Source of the DNA: Rhizobium sp. Q54
GTDB taxonomy: Bacteria; Pseudomonadota; Alphaproteobacteria; ATCC43930; CGMCC-115725
Direction of reading: 5' to 3'
NCBI GenBank assembly: GCA_945861155.1
Contig: CAMATN010000023.1
Coordinates: 1 to 49,682 of the forward strand
DNA length: 49,682 nucleotides
This document shows, one piece after another, positions 25,169 to 34,206 of the stretch. The notes under the pieces were generated by a model that worked only from the letters and a program-made list of their open reading frames with translations, had not been told where the DNA came from and made no database searches. The translations under genes were made by a program, and so were the position numbers. Position 1 is the first letter of the stretch, and each line of letters begins with the position of its first letter.

Positions 25169-26575
25169 TCAAGCATGAGTGAGATGATCGGCGACCCCAG
25201 GCGGCGTCAAGATCTGCGGCGTCAAGATCTGCGGCGTCAAGATCTGCGGCGTCAAGATCGCCGGCGTCGGCGGCGGCGAGGCGCCGGGACGCGCCGCCAA
25301 GCCCATGGCCGCGACGGCGCGCGGGGTCACCGCTTCCGGCGCGTAACATTCCAGAGCGCGAGCCCGCGCCGCCTGCCCGATTGCCTTGCGCCGGGTGTCG
25401 CAGGCGATAAGCAACTCGAGCGCGGCGCGCCATTCGGCGTCATCGCGCACGATAAAGCCGTTCACCCCGTTTTCGATGGCGGCCGCGAACGGCTCGGTCG
25501 CCGAGGCTATCGTGGGTACGCCGAGCAGCGCCGCCTCGAAGAATTTGAGTTCGCTCTTGGCGTCGCAGAACGGGCTGCCGAGCTCCAGCGGCGCCAGATT
25601 TATGTCGATCCGTGCCAGACACCGCAACAAATCGGCCGGGGCAAGAAAGTCGACGCGCTCGACGCGGTCGCCGAGCCGGTCCCATTCGGCGCCGAGATCG
25701 AGATAGCCGACGAGGCGAAACCTGATTTGAGCATGGCGCTGCATGATCGCCAGCAGCGCCGGCTCGCACGCCGCGAAATCGCGCTGATGGGTCGGCGAAC
25801 CGCTGAGGTAACCGACGACGACGGGCGCCTCGCCGCGATCCCGTCCGAGCGGGAGTTCAGCGGCGATTTCGGCGGCCACGCGCAGCTGCTCGGCGTTTAG
25901 CGAATTGGGAATGATCGCGGCCAAGCATCCGAGGCGCTCAGCCGCGCGCGCCAGCGGCGCCGTGCTGACCGTGACGCAAGCGCAGGCGCGCATCAGCCGC
26001 GACCGGCGCGCCATCGCCGCGATGAAATGCCGACGCTCGTAGCCCCGCATGTGACGCACGGCGTCGATCGTGTCCGCCATCGCCGGATCGAAAACCAGAT
26101 CGTCGATGTCATAGACGAGGCGAATACCGCTGTCGCGCGCATAGGCGAGGACGTCTTCGATGCCCGTCAGCCTGTCGTATTCGGCGCGAAACAGGACCAG
26201 GACCGAGGCGCGCCACCGGTAACGCCGGATGTCGTCGAGCCGATCGAACGGCATGATTTGGACGGCGTACCCGGCCGCGCGCAGCCCCTCCGCCGGATTG
26301 AAGACGCGGTAGCGTTTCGGCTCGCCCGGCCAGAACCCGATCGCGTAGATCACGTCGAAGGCGGCGCCCGTGCCGGGTCTGACATATCCGGGAAGCATAC
26401 CGGCGGATCGCGGGGCATCGGACAAACGGACGCTCGCCAGGCGGCGCGCCGCGCGCGTCGCGATCCCGGCCCAGCCAAGCTCGCGCCGCCGTTCCCAGGC
26501 CAGGCGGGTCAGCCGGAACGCGGCCCGCATCCGCCGCAGCAAGGCCCGGCCCGGGCGCAGGGTGGCACTGATCAT
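25169..26575 (-). CDS. GT4-type glycosyltransferase with repeat C-terminus
   Basis: 468 residues. GT-B glycosyltransferase of group 1: VYDIDDLVFDPAMAD, GYLSGSPTHQRDFAA, DINLAPLELGSPFCDAKSEL and KFFEAALLGVPTIASATEPF. These motifs follow the same order, and partly the same words, as in the GT4 module of the 1250-residue protein, so the two are paralogues. The N-terminus (RLTRLAWERRRELGW) is basic and may touch the membrane. The C-terminus ends in four ILTPQ-type pentapeptides encoded by a 15-base tandem repeat. Its start overlaps the stop of the previous gene (ATGA). Confidence 0.85.
   Translation of the reverse strand: MISATLRPGRALLRRMRAAFRLTRLAWERRRELGWAGIATRAARRLASVRLSDAPRSAGMLPGYVRPGTGAAFDVIYAIGFWPGEPKRYRVFNPAEGLRAAGYAVQIMPFDRLDDIRRYRWRASVLVLFRAEYDRLTGIEDVLAYARDSGIRLVYDIDDLVFDPAMADTIDAVRHMRGYERRHFIAAMARRSRLMRACACVTVSTAPLARAAERLGCLAAIIPNSLNAEQLRVAAEIAAELPLGRDRGEAPVVVGYLSGSPTHQRDFAACEPALLAIMQRHAQIRFRLVGYLDLGAEWDRLGDRVERVDFLAPADLLRCLARIDINLAPLELGSPFCDAKSELKFFEAALLGVPTIASATEPFAAAIENGVNGFIVRDDAEWRAALELLIACDTRRKAIGQAARARALECYAPEAVTPRAVAAMGLAARPGASPPPTPAILTPQILTPQILTPQILTPPGVADHLTHA
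25201..25260. repeat. 15-base tandem repeat, four units
   Basis: Four units GCGGCGTCAAGATCT (the last ends in G), three of them identical. Read on the minus strand they give ILTPQ repeats at the C-terminus of the glycosyltransferase. The perfect identity implies recent expansion or continued slippage. Confidence 0.93.
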
Positions 26576-27633
26576 GCGAGCCGGCGCAGCAATCCGGCAA
26601 GCCGCGGGGCCAGCACCGCGACGCTGTAATGCGCCGTCGCGATCTGTCGTCCGATGGCGCCCATGCGCGCGGCGGCGGCGCGGTCGGCGATCAGGCTGGA
26701 TAGCGCCTCGGTCCATTGATCGAGCGTGGTCGCGGGAAGGCCAAGCTCGGCCTGCTGGAGCAATTCGCTGTTCATGCCAACCGGCGACACCACGCAGGGG
26801 CGTCCCGCGGCCATATATTGCAGCATCTTGAAGCTGCATTTGCCGCGTTCCCACGGGCCGTCGGCGAGCGGCATCAGACCAATGCCGATCGACGCCAGAA
26901 AATCGTCCTCGGATTCCTCGGCCCACCGGACATAGCGGAACGGCAGCCCGGACAGTTCCGGCGGTCGATCGCAGCAGACCGCGATCTCGATCTGGGGAAA
27001 CCGCTTGACGACCCGCTCGAGCGCCGGCGCGATGCCGGCCAGGTAATGCAAATTGCTGGCGCTGCCGATCCAGCCGATCGTCGGCCTGTCGGGAAGCGGC
27101 CGGACGCGATAGCGATCGGTGTCGACCGCGGTCGGCAGGATCTCGACCGCCGGGTTCCATTGTCGCCAGCTCTCGGCGAGCCAGCGATTGCCGACGACCA
27201 CGAGATCGGCCTGCGCCGCGAGCCGCCGCGCCGCGAGACCGCCGCGCCTGACATGCACCGCATCGTCGATATCGACAAGGCGCGGTCGCCGCGTCAGACC
27301 TTCGAGCGTCGGCAATGTCGATACCATTTCGCGCTGCAACAGGGTGATGTCGGCGCGCCTTCCCGCTGCTACCTGCGCCAGACGCTGCGCCAGCGTGCCG
27401 ACCAGCCAGGCCGGGCGCAGCACCCGCCGGCTCGGCGGAAAGGCGCCGAGCCGGGGCCAGGTTTCGCGCATCGCAATGCCGAACCCGGCCAGCGGCGCGA
27501 CGTATTGCCGGATGCGCAATCGCGCCGACGGCATCGCGGCGCCGCCGGTAAACGCGGCGACCAGCAACGGACGCGCTCCGGCCAACACCGTTACGCCGTT
27601 CACACCAGGGGCCGTCACGCCAGGGACCTTCAC
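26572..27633 (-). CDS. GT4-type glycosyltransferase
   Basis: 353 residues. Group 1 glycosyltransferase: LVDIDDAVHVR, TIGWIGSASNLHYLAGIAPAL, GIGLMPLADGPWERGKCSFK and LQYMAAGRPCVVSPVGMNSE, the acceptor- and nucleotide-sugar-binding pattern of GT4 enzymes acting on lipid-linked sugars. The start is uncertain: a GTG at 27633 with TGAGG upstream was chosen; an ATG at 27534 would omit the first beta strand. The first residues repeat VPG/TAPG words coded by a 15-base tandem repeat. The start lies 11 bases after the stop of the ABC ATPase gene, and its stop overlaps the next start. Confidence 0.85.
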   Translation of the reverse strand: MKVPGVTAPGVNGVTVLAGARPLLVAAFTGGAAMPSARLRIRQYVAPLAGFGIAMRETWPRLGAFPPSRRVLRPAWLVGTLAQRLAQVAAGRRADITLLQREMVSTLPTLEGLTRRPRLVDIDDAVHVRRGGLAARRLAAQADLVVVGNRWLAESWRQWNPAVEILPTAVDTDRYRVRPLPDRPTIGWIGSASNLHYLAGIAPALERVVKRFPQIEIAVCCDRPPELSGLPFRYVRWAEESEDDFLASIGIGLMPLADGPWERGKCSFKMLQYMAAGRPCVVSPVGMNSELLQQAELGLPATTLDQWTEALSSLIADRAAAARMGAIGRQIATAHYSVAVLAPRLAGLLRRLA

Positions 27634-27643
27634 GCCAGGGGCC
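27599..27643. repeat. 15-base tandem repeat, three units
   Basis: Three imperfect units of the form TTCACGCCAGGGGCC spanning the junction between the ABC ATPase stop and the glycosyltransferase start. On the minus strand each contains a GTG in the same frame, so each unit offers an alternative start codon. Confidence 0.85.
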
Positions 27644-28393
27644 TCAGCCTTGCCGGGCTTCGTAGCACGCCGCGACCTCGGCAATGTCGCCCGCACCGAC
27701 GATGCGCCCGTGCTCCAGCAGGATCGCCCGATTGCACCACTCGGCAAGCAATGGCAGCGAATGCGAGGCGAGCACCAGGATGCTGCTGACCGAAACGAAT
27801 TCCTCCATGCGCCGGCGCGCCTTGCTGAGAAAGCCCGCGTCGCCGGCGGCGAGCCACTCGTCCATCAACAGGATTTCCGGCTGCATCGAGGTTGCCACGG
27901 CAAAACAAAGCCGGATCATCATGCCCGACGAGTAGGTCCGCACCGGCATGTCGATATAATAGCCAAGCTCGGTGAATTCGGCGATCTCGTCGATCCGCGC
28001 GCGCATGTCCCGCGGGCGCACATCCATGTACATGCCGCGATTGATGATGTTCTCGCGCCCGGTTGCATCGGGGTTGAAGCCGACCGAGGCGGTCAGCAGG
28101 GCCGAGATCCGGCCATTGGCATGTACCTGCCCGTGGGTCGGCGCGTAAATGCCGGCCAGGACCTTCAAGAGGGTGCTCTTGCCGGCCCCGTTGGCCCCGA
28201 TGATCGCCAGCCGATCGCCATGCTCGATGTCGAGGTTGACCCCGGTCAGGGCCTGGACCGTGATGCGGTCGCGCGCGTCGCGAGCGAGATTGCCCTGCGT
28301 CGTCGTGTTGAACAGCAGCTTTTTGAGCGAGCGGCTGCTGCCCGAATAGATCGGGAATTCGACCGAGACGTCGCGCAGGCGGAGCGAAGGCAC
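27644..28393 (-). CDS. ABC transporter ATP-binding protein for polysaccharide export (Wzt/KpsT-like)
   Basis: 249 residues. Walker A is IIGANGAGKSTLL at about residues 66-78, the signature motif is YSSGMMIRL, and Walker B is ILLMDEWLAAGD. The N-terminal LRLRDVSVEFPIYSGSSRSLKK is typical for O-antigen and capsule exporters. The protein ends directly after the nucleotide-binding domain, so it has no C-terminal carbohydrate-binding domain of the E. coli O9a Wzt type. A GTG at 28393, 7 bases after the permease stop, was chosen; a TTG at 28456 would overlap the permease gene. Confidence 0.9.
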   Translation of the reverse strand: MPSLRLRDVSVEFPIYSGSSRSLKKLLFNTTTQGNLARDARDRITVQALTGVNLDIEHGDRLAIIGANGAGKSTLLKVLAGIYAPTHGQVHANGRISALLTASVGFNPDATGRENIINRGMYMDVRPRDMRARIDEIAEFTELGYYIDMPVRTYSSGMMIRLCFAVATSMQPEILLMDEWLAAGDAGFLSKARRRMEEFVSVSSILVLASHSLPLLAEWCNRAILLEHGRIVGAGDIAEVAACYEARQG

Positions 28394-28400
28394 CAACGGC

Positions 28401-29249
28401 TCAGATCCAGTAGGCGATGCGGGAACGGAAGCGGGCGAACAATGCAAAGCTGACAAGGCAGCCGATGCTCGTCGTCAGGAGGAGAATGGCCCACGAACTG
28501 TCGGCCGTCGGCACCCCGATCAGCGGGGCGCGCAGCACGTCGACGGCGGCGAAGAACGGGTTCGCGGTGGCGATGATCTGCCATTCCTTGAGCGCGCTGA
28601 GGGGCCAGATGATCGGGGTCAGGAAAAACAATGCCTGCAAGAGGCTCGCCATGATCGGCGGAACATCGCGGAACCGGGCGCTGACCATGCCGAGGAGGAT
28701 GCTGATCCAGACCCCGTTGATCGACAGAACCAGCAATGCCGGCACGACTTCCCATAAACGCCAACCGACCGGGATCGAAAAGATGACAATGCCGAACGGG
28801 ATGATCAGGAGGCTATGGGCGAGCACGACCAAGTTGCGGAACACACTGCGATAGGCGTGGATCGAGAACGGGATCCGCACCTGCTGGATCACCGCCGCCT
28901 CGCGCAGGAAGGTCTCACAGCCTTCGGTGATCATGCCGGCGATGAACTGCCAAACGATCAGGCCAACCGCCAGAAAGGGCAGGTAGGTGCCGATCTCCAT
29001 GCGAAACAGCTGGGAATAAACCACGCCCATTCCGGCGACCATGACCATCATACTGATGGTCATCCAAAACGGGCCGAGCACGGAGCCGCGGTAGCGCAGC
29101 TTCACGTCCTGCAAGGCGAGGGCCGGCCACATCCAAATCTTGGCGATGCCCTCGGCGAGGTCGCGCCAAGCCAGAGCGACCGCGCTCGGCGGGGCCGGCC
29201 ATTCCACCGCGGCCTTGGATTCGATTTTAGGACTCGCGAGAAAAACCAT
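28401..29249 (-). CDS. ABC-2 type permease for polysaccharide export (Wzm/KpsM-like)
   Basis: 282 residues with six hydrophobic helices. The family motif KLRYRGSVLGPFWMTIS occurs at about residues 50-66, before the first helix, and the N-terminal cytoplasmic part is amphipathic. It forms the membrane channel with the ATPase encoded next and moves an undecaprenyl- or lipid-linked glycan to the periplasm. It heads a leftward run of permease, ATPase, two glycosyltransferases and a methyltransferase, all separated by 11 bases or fewer or overlapping. Confidence 0.92.
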   Translation of the reverse strand: MVFLASPKIESKAAVEWPAPPSAVALAWRDLAEGIAKIWMWPALALQDVKLRYRGSVLGPFWMTISMMVMVAGMGVVYSQLFRMEIGTYLPFLAVGLIVWQFIAGMITEGCETFLREAAVIQQVRIPFSIHAYRSVFRNLVVLAHSLLIIPFGIVIFSIPVGWRLWEVVPALLVLSINGVWISILLGMVSARFRDVPPIMASLLQALFFLTPIIWPLSALKEWQIIATANPFFAAVDVLRAPLIGVPTADSSWAILLLTTSIGCLVSFALFARFRSRIAYWI

Positions 29250-29478
29250 GCCATTTCGGTTGGGTTTGGGGTGACATTAGGATCGCGTTCGGCTGCTCGC
29301 CGTGATCATCAACGGCCGCGAACCATGGCGCGAGGATGGCCAACACCAGGGCTCGCTTATATCGTTCGTCGCCGGCGGCCAGCAGGGTGCAGGGGCGCCG
29401 TATAGCATCGCGGCTCGGAGGATGTCCAGTTGCGCCCACCCCGGCCCGAACGCCCGATCACAACCCGCCACACGCCCG
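29250..29478. other. Divergent intergenic region
   Basis: 229 bases between the permease gene and the rightward glycosyltransferase gene. It should hold both promoters. No repeat or RNA was recognised. An ATG at 29422 with GGAGG directly before it (no spacing) is in frame with the glycosyltransferase but gives an unlikely N-terminus. Confidence 0.5.
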
Positions 29479-30597
29479 ATGATCACCCTGATGCACCTTA
29501 TCACCGGTCTGGAGACCGGCGGAGCCGAGCGGATGGTGCTGAATCTTGCCGCGCGGGCCGACCGCAGCCGTTTTCGCCCGGTCGTGGTCAGCCTGACCGG
29601 GACCGGCGCGATGGGCCCGCTGATCGAAGCCGCCGGCGTTCCGGTGCGCGCGCTGGGGATGCGCCGGGGCGTCCCCGATCCGCGCGGCATCATCAGGCTT
29701 GCCTTGATTTTGCGCGAATTCCGCCCGGCGGTGCTGCAAACCTGGCTCTACCATGCCGACTTGCTGGGTCTGATCATGCGGCGTCTCGGCCTGGTCCCGC
29801 ATCTGCTGTGGGGCTTGCAGTGCTCGGAATCGATCGACACCTCGATCGTCCGTGCGGTGCTCGCCCGCTGCTCGGGCATTCCCGACGCCGTCGTCACGGT
29901 GTCCGAGGTCGGGCGGCTTGTGCATGAGGCCGCCGGCTACCGGCCGCGCCGCTGGGTGCATATCCCCAATGCGGTGGACACATCCGTGCTGCGCCCCGAT
30001 GCCGAGGCGCGAATGCGCGGGCGCGCCTCGCTCGGCATCGCCGAGGACGCGGTCGCGGTGCTGCTGCCGGCGCGCTATCACCCGATGAAGGACCACGCCA
30101 ATTTTCTGGCCGCCGCCGCGCTCGCGGCCGAGGCCTGTCCCAATGCCCGATTCGTCCTGGCCGGCCCCGGCACCGAACCCGGCAATCCGGTCCTCGACCG
30201 GGCGATCGCGGAGCTGGGGCTCGGCGGGCGCGTCCTCAGGCTGGGCGAGCGGCGCGATCTCGAACGCCTCTACCCGGCCTTCGACCTGGTCACGCTGTCC
30301 TCGGCGTTCGGCGAGGGCTTGCCGCTGGTGTTGGCCGAGGCAATGGCCAGCGGCATCGCGTGCGTCGCGACCGACAGCGGCGATTCGGCCGCGATAATCG
30401 GCGATACCGGGCGGGTCGTGCCGCCGCGCGACCCCGTGGCGCTCGCCGCCGCGTGGGTCGACATGCTGGCGCTTTCACCCGAGAGCCGTCACGCGCTGGG
30501 CGCCCGCGCCCGCGCCCGCATCCAGCAAGATTACGATCTCGCCGGCATCGTCGCGCGCTACGAGTGCCTCTACGAAGACATCGCCGACAAAAAATGA
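29479..30597 (+). CDS. GT4-type glycosyltransferase
   Basis: 372 residues. N-terminal nucleotide fold begins LMHLITGLETGGAERMVLNLA, the donor-side motif is PARYHPMKDHANFLAAA, and FGEGLPLVLAEAMASGIACVA contains the conserved E-x7-E element (Glu of GEG to Glu of AEA) that binds the sugar nucleotide. The start at 29479 fits the family; there is no strong ribosome binding site. It reads away from the ABC permease gene and ends 28 bases before the convergent MFS gene. Confidence 0.9.
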   Translation: MITLMHLITGLETGGAERMVLNLAARADRSRFRPVVVSLTGTGAMGPLIEAAGVPVRALGMRRGVPDPRGIIRLALILREFRPAVLQTWLYHADLLGLIMRRLGLVPHLLWGLQCSESIDTSIVRAVLARCSGIPDAVVTVSEVGRLVHEAAGYRPRRWVHIPNAVDTSVLRPDAEARMRGRASLGIAEDAVAVLLPARYHPMKDHANFLAAAALAAEACPNARFVLAGPGTEPGNPVLDRAIAELGLGGRVLRLGERRDLERLYPAFDLVTLSSAFGEGLPLVLAEAMASGIACVATDSGDSAAIIGDTGRVVPPRDPVALAAAWVDMLALSPESRHALGARARARIQQDYDLAGIVARYECLYEDIADKK

Positions 30598-30625
30598 GGA
30601 TTGGTAGGCTGCGAATGCGGCTGGG

Positions 30626-32203
30626 CTACCGCAGCCGCGGCGCGGCGCGCATCAGCCAGACGAGCGGCATTCCGGCCGCGGCGGTCAGCGCCAGCAGATA
30701 GAACGCGTTGATGTAACCGATCATCGCGGCTTGAAGCTGGATCTCGCCGGCGAGCCGCATCAGCCCGCTGACGCTGTCGATGTCCCACGCGGCCGGCAGC
30801 CCCGGAAACGACAGCGTCTTGTTGTAGGGCGTGATGAACTCGCTGAGGCGGGAATAGTTGGTCGCCGTCGAGCGCACCAGCAGCACCACGGTCACCGAGA
30901 TATAGAGGCTCGCGCCGAAATTGCGCACCAGCGTAAAGACCCCGGAGCCCTCGGTGATCTGGTGGGCGGGCAGGGTCGCGAAGGCCAACACAGTCATCGG
31001 CGTGTAGGCCAGCCCAAAGCCGAAGCCTTGCAGCGCGTTGGTCCAGAACACATCGAAGCTGCCAAGATTGATGTCGAGCTGCGCCATCGCCCAGCCGGCG
31101 ATGGCCTGCGCCGTCAGCCCGGTCGCGACCGCGAGGCGCGGATAGCGCCGCGAGAACGGCACAACGACCAGAAAGGCGATCCAGTTGCCGGTGCCGCGCG
31201 CCGCCAGTAAGAGGCCGATCGTGCTGTCCGGGTAGCCGCGCAAATCATGCAGCAGCCCCGGGAACAGCACGAGGCTGGTAAAGCTCAGCATCCCCATGAA
31301 AAACGCGATGACCAGCCCGATCGAAAAGTTGCGGTCGAGCAGCAGCCGCGGATCGAGGAACGGGCGGGAGGCCGTCAGGCTGTGCGCCGCGAAGATCCAA
31401 AACGCGATCGCCGCCACCGCCGCCTCAAGGCAGATTTCCGGCGATTCGAACCAGTCGAGGCGCTGCCCGCGGTCGATCATCAGCTGAACCGCGGTGATCG
31501 CCACCGACAGCGCGAGAAACCCGGTCCAGTCGAGTTGGGTTCGGGTGCGGTCCTTGTATTCCGCCAGCACGAACCAGATGCAGACCATCGCGACGATGCC
31601 GGGCGGCACGATCATGAAGAACGCGTAGCGCCAATTATAGGCCTCGGTCATCATGCTGCCGATGATCGGGCCGAAGACGGGCCCCATCACGCTGCCGGCG
31701 CCCCAGATGACCATGACGGCGGTGTGCAGCTGGCGCGGGAAGGTGGCGAGCACGATGCCCTGGCCCATCGGCATGATCGTCGCGCCGAACAGGCCCTGGC
31801 CGACGCGGTAGAGGATCAGCGTTTCGAGACTGTCGGCGATCCCGCACAGGAACGACGAGACGGTAAACCCGAGGACCGAGTAGAACATCAGGTTGCGCCA
31901 GCCGAGCCGGCTCGCCAGCCAGCCGGTCATCGGCGTCGCGACGGCGGTCGCGACCAGGTTCAGCGTGATGACCCAGGCGATCTCGTCCTGGGTCGCCGAC
32001 AGGGCGCCCCGGATCTGCGGCAAGACGACATTGGCCAAGGTGATCGTCATGCCGAACAGCAAGGTCGAGAGCTGTACGGTCAACAGGATCATCCATTGCC
32101 GCGCGCTGATGCTGAACAGGCTGAGCGCGGGCGCCGGTGAGGGCGGCTCGGGCTCTGCTCTCGTTACCGGCGATGATGGGGAGCGGGCGTCAGCGAGCGA
32201 CAA
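30626..32203 (-). CDS. MFS multidrug exporter, DHA2 (EmrB/QacA) family
   Basis: 525 residues, about 14 membrane helices. Motifs: NVVLPQIRGALSATQDEIAW after helix 1, MTGWLASRLGWRNLMFYS (motif A), and GPVFGPIIGSMMTEAYNWRY (motif C, antiporter type). A proton-driven exporter of drugs or organic acids in the inner membrane. TTG is the start. No EmrA-like adaptor is in the window. The 202 bases upstream to the ThDP enzyme gene hold nothing recognisable. Confidence 0.9.
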   Translation of the reverse strand: MSLADARSPSSPVTRAEPEPPSPAPALSLFSISARQWMILLTVQLSTLLFGMTITLANVVLPQIRGALSATQDEIAWVITLNLVATAVATPMTGWLASRLGWRNLMFYSVLGFTVSSFLCGIADSLETLILYRVGQGLFGATIMPMGQGIVLATFPRQLHTAVMVIWGAGSVMGPVFGPIIGSMMTEAYNWRYAFFMIVPPGIVAMVCIWFVLAEYKDRTRTQLDWTGFLALSVAITAVQLMIDRGQRLDWFESPEICLEAAVAAIAFWIFAAHSLTASRPFLDPRLLLDRNFSIGLVIAFFMGMLSFTSLVLFPGLLHDLRGYPDSTIGLLLAARGTGNWIAFLVVVPFSRRYPRLAVATGLTAQAIAGWAMAQLDINLGSFDVFWTNALQGFGFGLAYTPMTVLAFATLPAHQITEGSGVFTLVRNFGASLYISVTVVLLVRSTATNYSRLSEFITPYNKTLSFPGLPAAWDIDSVSGLMRLAGEIQLQAAMIGYINAFYLLALTAAAGMPLVWLMRAAPRLR

Positions 32204-32405
32204 TTTAATGCTACCGTCTCGAACAGCGGGCGAGGCTCCCGGCGCGGCGTCGGCCAGTGGCTGACGGCGCCATCCACCCTGGCTGCCGCATTTTTAGGCT
32301 GCTGCCCGATCCTAAGCCAGCGTCGGGGCCGACCCGAAACCAACATCTGCATTGCATCAACGAGCGGGACCGGGACTTGCAAGGCTGTCCGCGCTTTTCC
32401 CGGCA

Positions 32406-34154
32406 TCAGGCCACGCGATCGCCTTGCTTGATCTCAACCGTGCGGTTGTCGACCGCGGGGAGCATTTGAGCGGGGTCGCGGGTGACGACGACGTCGATGA
32501 CTGTCGGGCGGTCGCGCTCTTCCATGCCCTGCCGAAGTGCCGGAGATAACGCCTCGGGGTCCTCGACGCGAATGCCGCTGCAGCCCATCGTGCGGGCGAT
32601 CGCCGCGTAATCCATCTCGTTGAGGTCGGCCGACTGATAGCGACCGCCCATCATCGCGTGCTGCAGCGCCTTGACGTAGCCGGAGGCGGCGTTGTTGACG
32701 ACGATCATCGTCAGACCGCACCCGGTGCGGCGCGCGGTCTCGAGTTCGCCGAGCGTCATGTTGAACCCGCCATCGCCGCTGATCGCGACGACCGGCCGGT
32801 CGGGCGCCGCGAGGGCGGCACCCATGCCGCCGGGCAGCCCGTAGCCGATCGAAGCGAAGCCGCGATCCGGAATGAAATGCCGTCCCGGACTCTTGGTGTC
32901 GTAGAGCAATCCGGTCCAATGCCCGGCGAACCCGCCATCGGCGACGAGGATCGCATCCGCCGGCAGGGTCTGGTTCAGCTCGCGGCAGAGGCGCGCCATA
33001 TGCACCGGCCGGTCGCGCGAATTGAGACGCGGCGCGGCATCCTCTTCCCAGGCCCGCATGCGCGGCGCGATTTCGGCGACATAGTCGGCCCGCGCCGCGC
33101 GGGCGGCGGCGCCGCCATCGGACAGCGCCTCGGCAAGGTCTTCAAGCCCGGCTCGCGCGTCGCCCCACAGCGCGATCTCGGCGGGGATGCAGCGGCCGAT
33201 CTCCTCGGCGACGATGTCGAGATGGATGACCGGAATGTGGGAAGGCGGCAGCACAAAGCGCTTGGTCGCGATCTCGCCGAGCTTGCAGCCGACGACGATC
33301 AGGCAATCCGACGCCTCGATCAAATCGTTGGCGATGCGCGAATAGCGCCCGAACAGGCCGACCGACAGCTTGTGCGCGCAGGCGATGCCCCCCTTGCCGC
33401 TCATCGTGTGCGCGACCGGGATCGATTGCGCTTCGGCAAAGCCCGTCAGCACGCTCCAGGCTTCCGACAGGTGAATTCCGCCGCCGGTCAGCAATAGCGG
33501 CCGTTTTGCTTTGGCGATCATCGCCGCCGCGCGCTCGATATCGGCGCGGTCCGGGCGGATACGCCGTGCCGGGGCCTTTAGCGTCGCTTCATCGACGACG
33601 AAATCCTCGGGGGTGAAATCGTGGACGCCGTGGGCCACGTCCTCGGGCACGTCGAGCAGCACCGGCCCCGGCCGCCCCGAGGTCGCCACCGCGAACGCGC
33701 GCCGCACCAGCTCGGGGATGCGGCTTGTCATCTCGACGCGGATAAGCTCCTTGACCGCGGGCTTGAGGATTTCGACCTGGCGGCATTCCTGGGTCATGTT
33801 CTTCCAGGAATGCGCGCGGTTGGTGTCGCCGGCGATCGCGACGATCGGGATGCCGCCATTCAGCGACTCGACGAGCCCGGTGACGAGGTTGGTCGCGCCG
33901 GGGCCAAGCGTGCCGTCGCAAATGCCCGGGCGATTGGTGACCCGTGCATAGGCGTCCGCGGCGAACGCGCCACAGCGCTCATCGTTGATCAAATGGTGGT
34001 TCAGGCCGACAAGGCCGATCGCGTCGTAGAACGGCAGCAGCTGGAACCCGCCCATGCCGAACATCGGCCCGGCGCCCGACAAACGCAGCATCTCCGCGAG
34101 GGCGCGCCCGCCGGTCATCGTGCCGGACGGGCGATTTTGCAGCGTGAGCGTCAT
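32406..34154 (-). CDS. ThDP-dependent enzyme, acetolactate-synthase-like
   Basis: 582 residues with the three domains of the IlvB family. The catalytic Glu59 lies in NDERCGAFAADAYAR, the middle domain has the RPLLLTGGGIHLSEAW pattern, and the ThDP/Mg motif GDGGFNMTLGELETARRTG...NN is in the last domain. The N-terminal GAGPMFGMGGFQLLPFYDAIG is unusual for acetolactate synthase and closer to uncharacterised 2-oxoacid decarboxylase-like members. No small regulatory subunit follows. AAGGAG precedes the start at 34154. The upstream genes encode an unknown two-domain protein and E1 subunits, also ThDP enzymes. Confidence 0.85.
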   Translation of the reverse strand: MTLTLQNRPSGTMTGGRALAEMLRLSGAGPMFGMGGFQLLPFYDAIGLVGLNHHLINDERCGAFAADAYARVTNRPGICDGTLGPGATNLVTGLVESLNGGIPIVAIAGDTNRAHSWKNMTQECRQVEILKPAVKELIRVEMTSRIPELVRRAFAVATSGRPGPVLLDVPEDVAHGVHDFTPEDFVVDEATLKAPARRIRPDRADIERAAAMIAKAKRPLLLTGGGIHLSEAWSVLTGFAEAQSIPVAHTMSGKGGIACAHKLSVGLFGRYSRIANDLIEASDCLIVVGCKLGEIATKRFVLPPSHIPVIHLDIVAEEIGRCIPAEIALWGDARAGLEDLAEALSDGGAAARAARADYVAEIAPRMRAWEEDAAPRLNSRDRPVHMARLCRELNQTLPADAILVADGGFAGHWTGLLYDTKSPGRHFIPDRGFASIGYGLPGGMGAALAAPDRPVVAISGDGGFNMTLGELETARRTGCGLTMIVVNNAASGYVKALQHAMMGGRYQSADLNEMDYAAIARTMGCSGIRVEDPEALSPALRQGMEERDRPTVIDVVVTRDPAQMLPAVDNRTVEIKQGDRVA

Positions 34155-34206
34155 GTCATCTCCTTTGTGGCAGCCGGCCCCCAGAGCGCACCGACGCACG
34201 CCGATT

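Noticed and set aside
25201-25260. Short regular repeats that might be a CRISPR array
   Set aside because: Units are 15 bases with no spacers and lie inside a coding frame; no cas genes nearby.
24411-25433. A longer methyltransferase starting at 25433
   Set aside because: The added part is the out-of-frame translation of the tandem repeat (DLDAA units); the fold begins at 25157.
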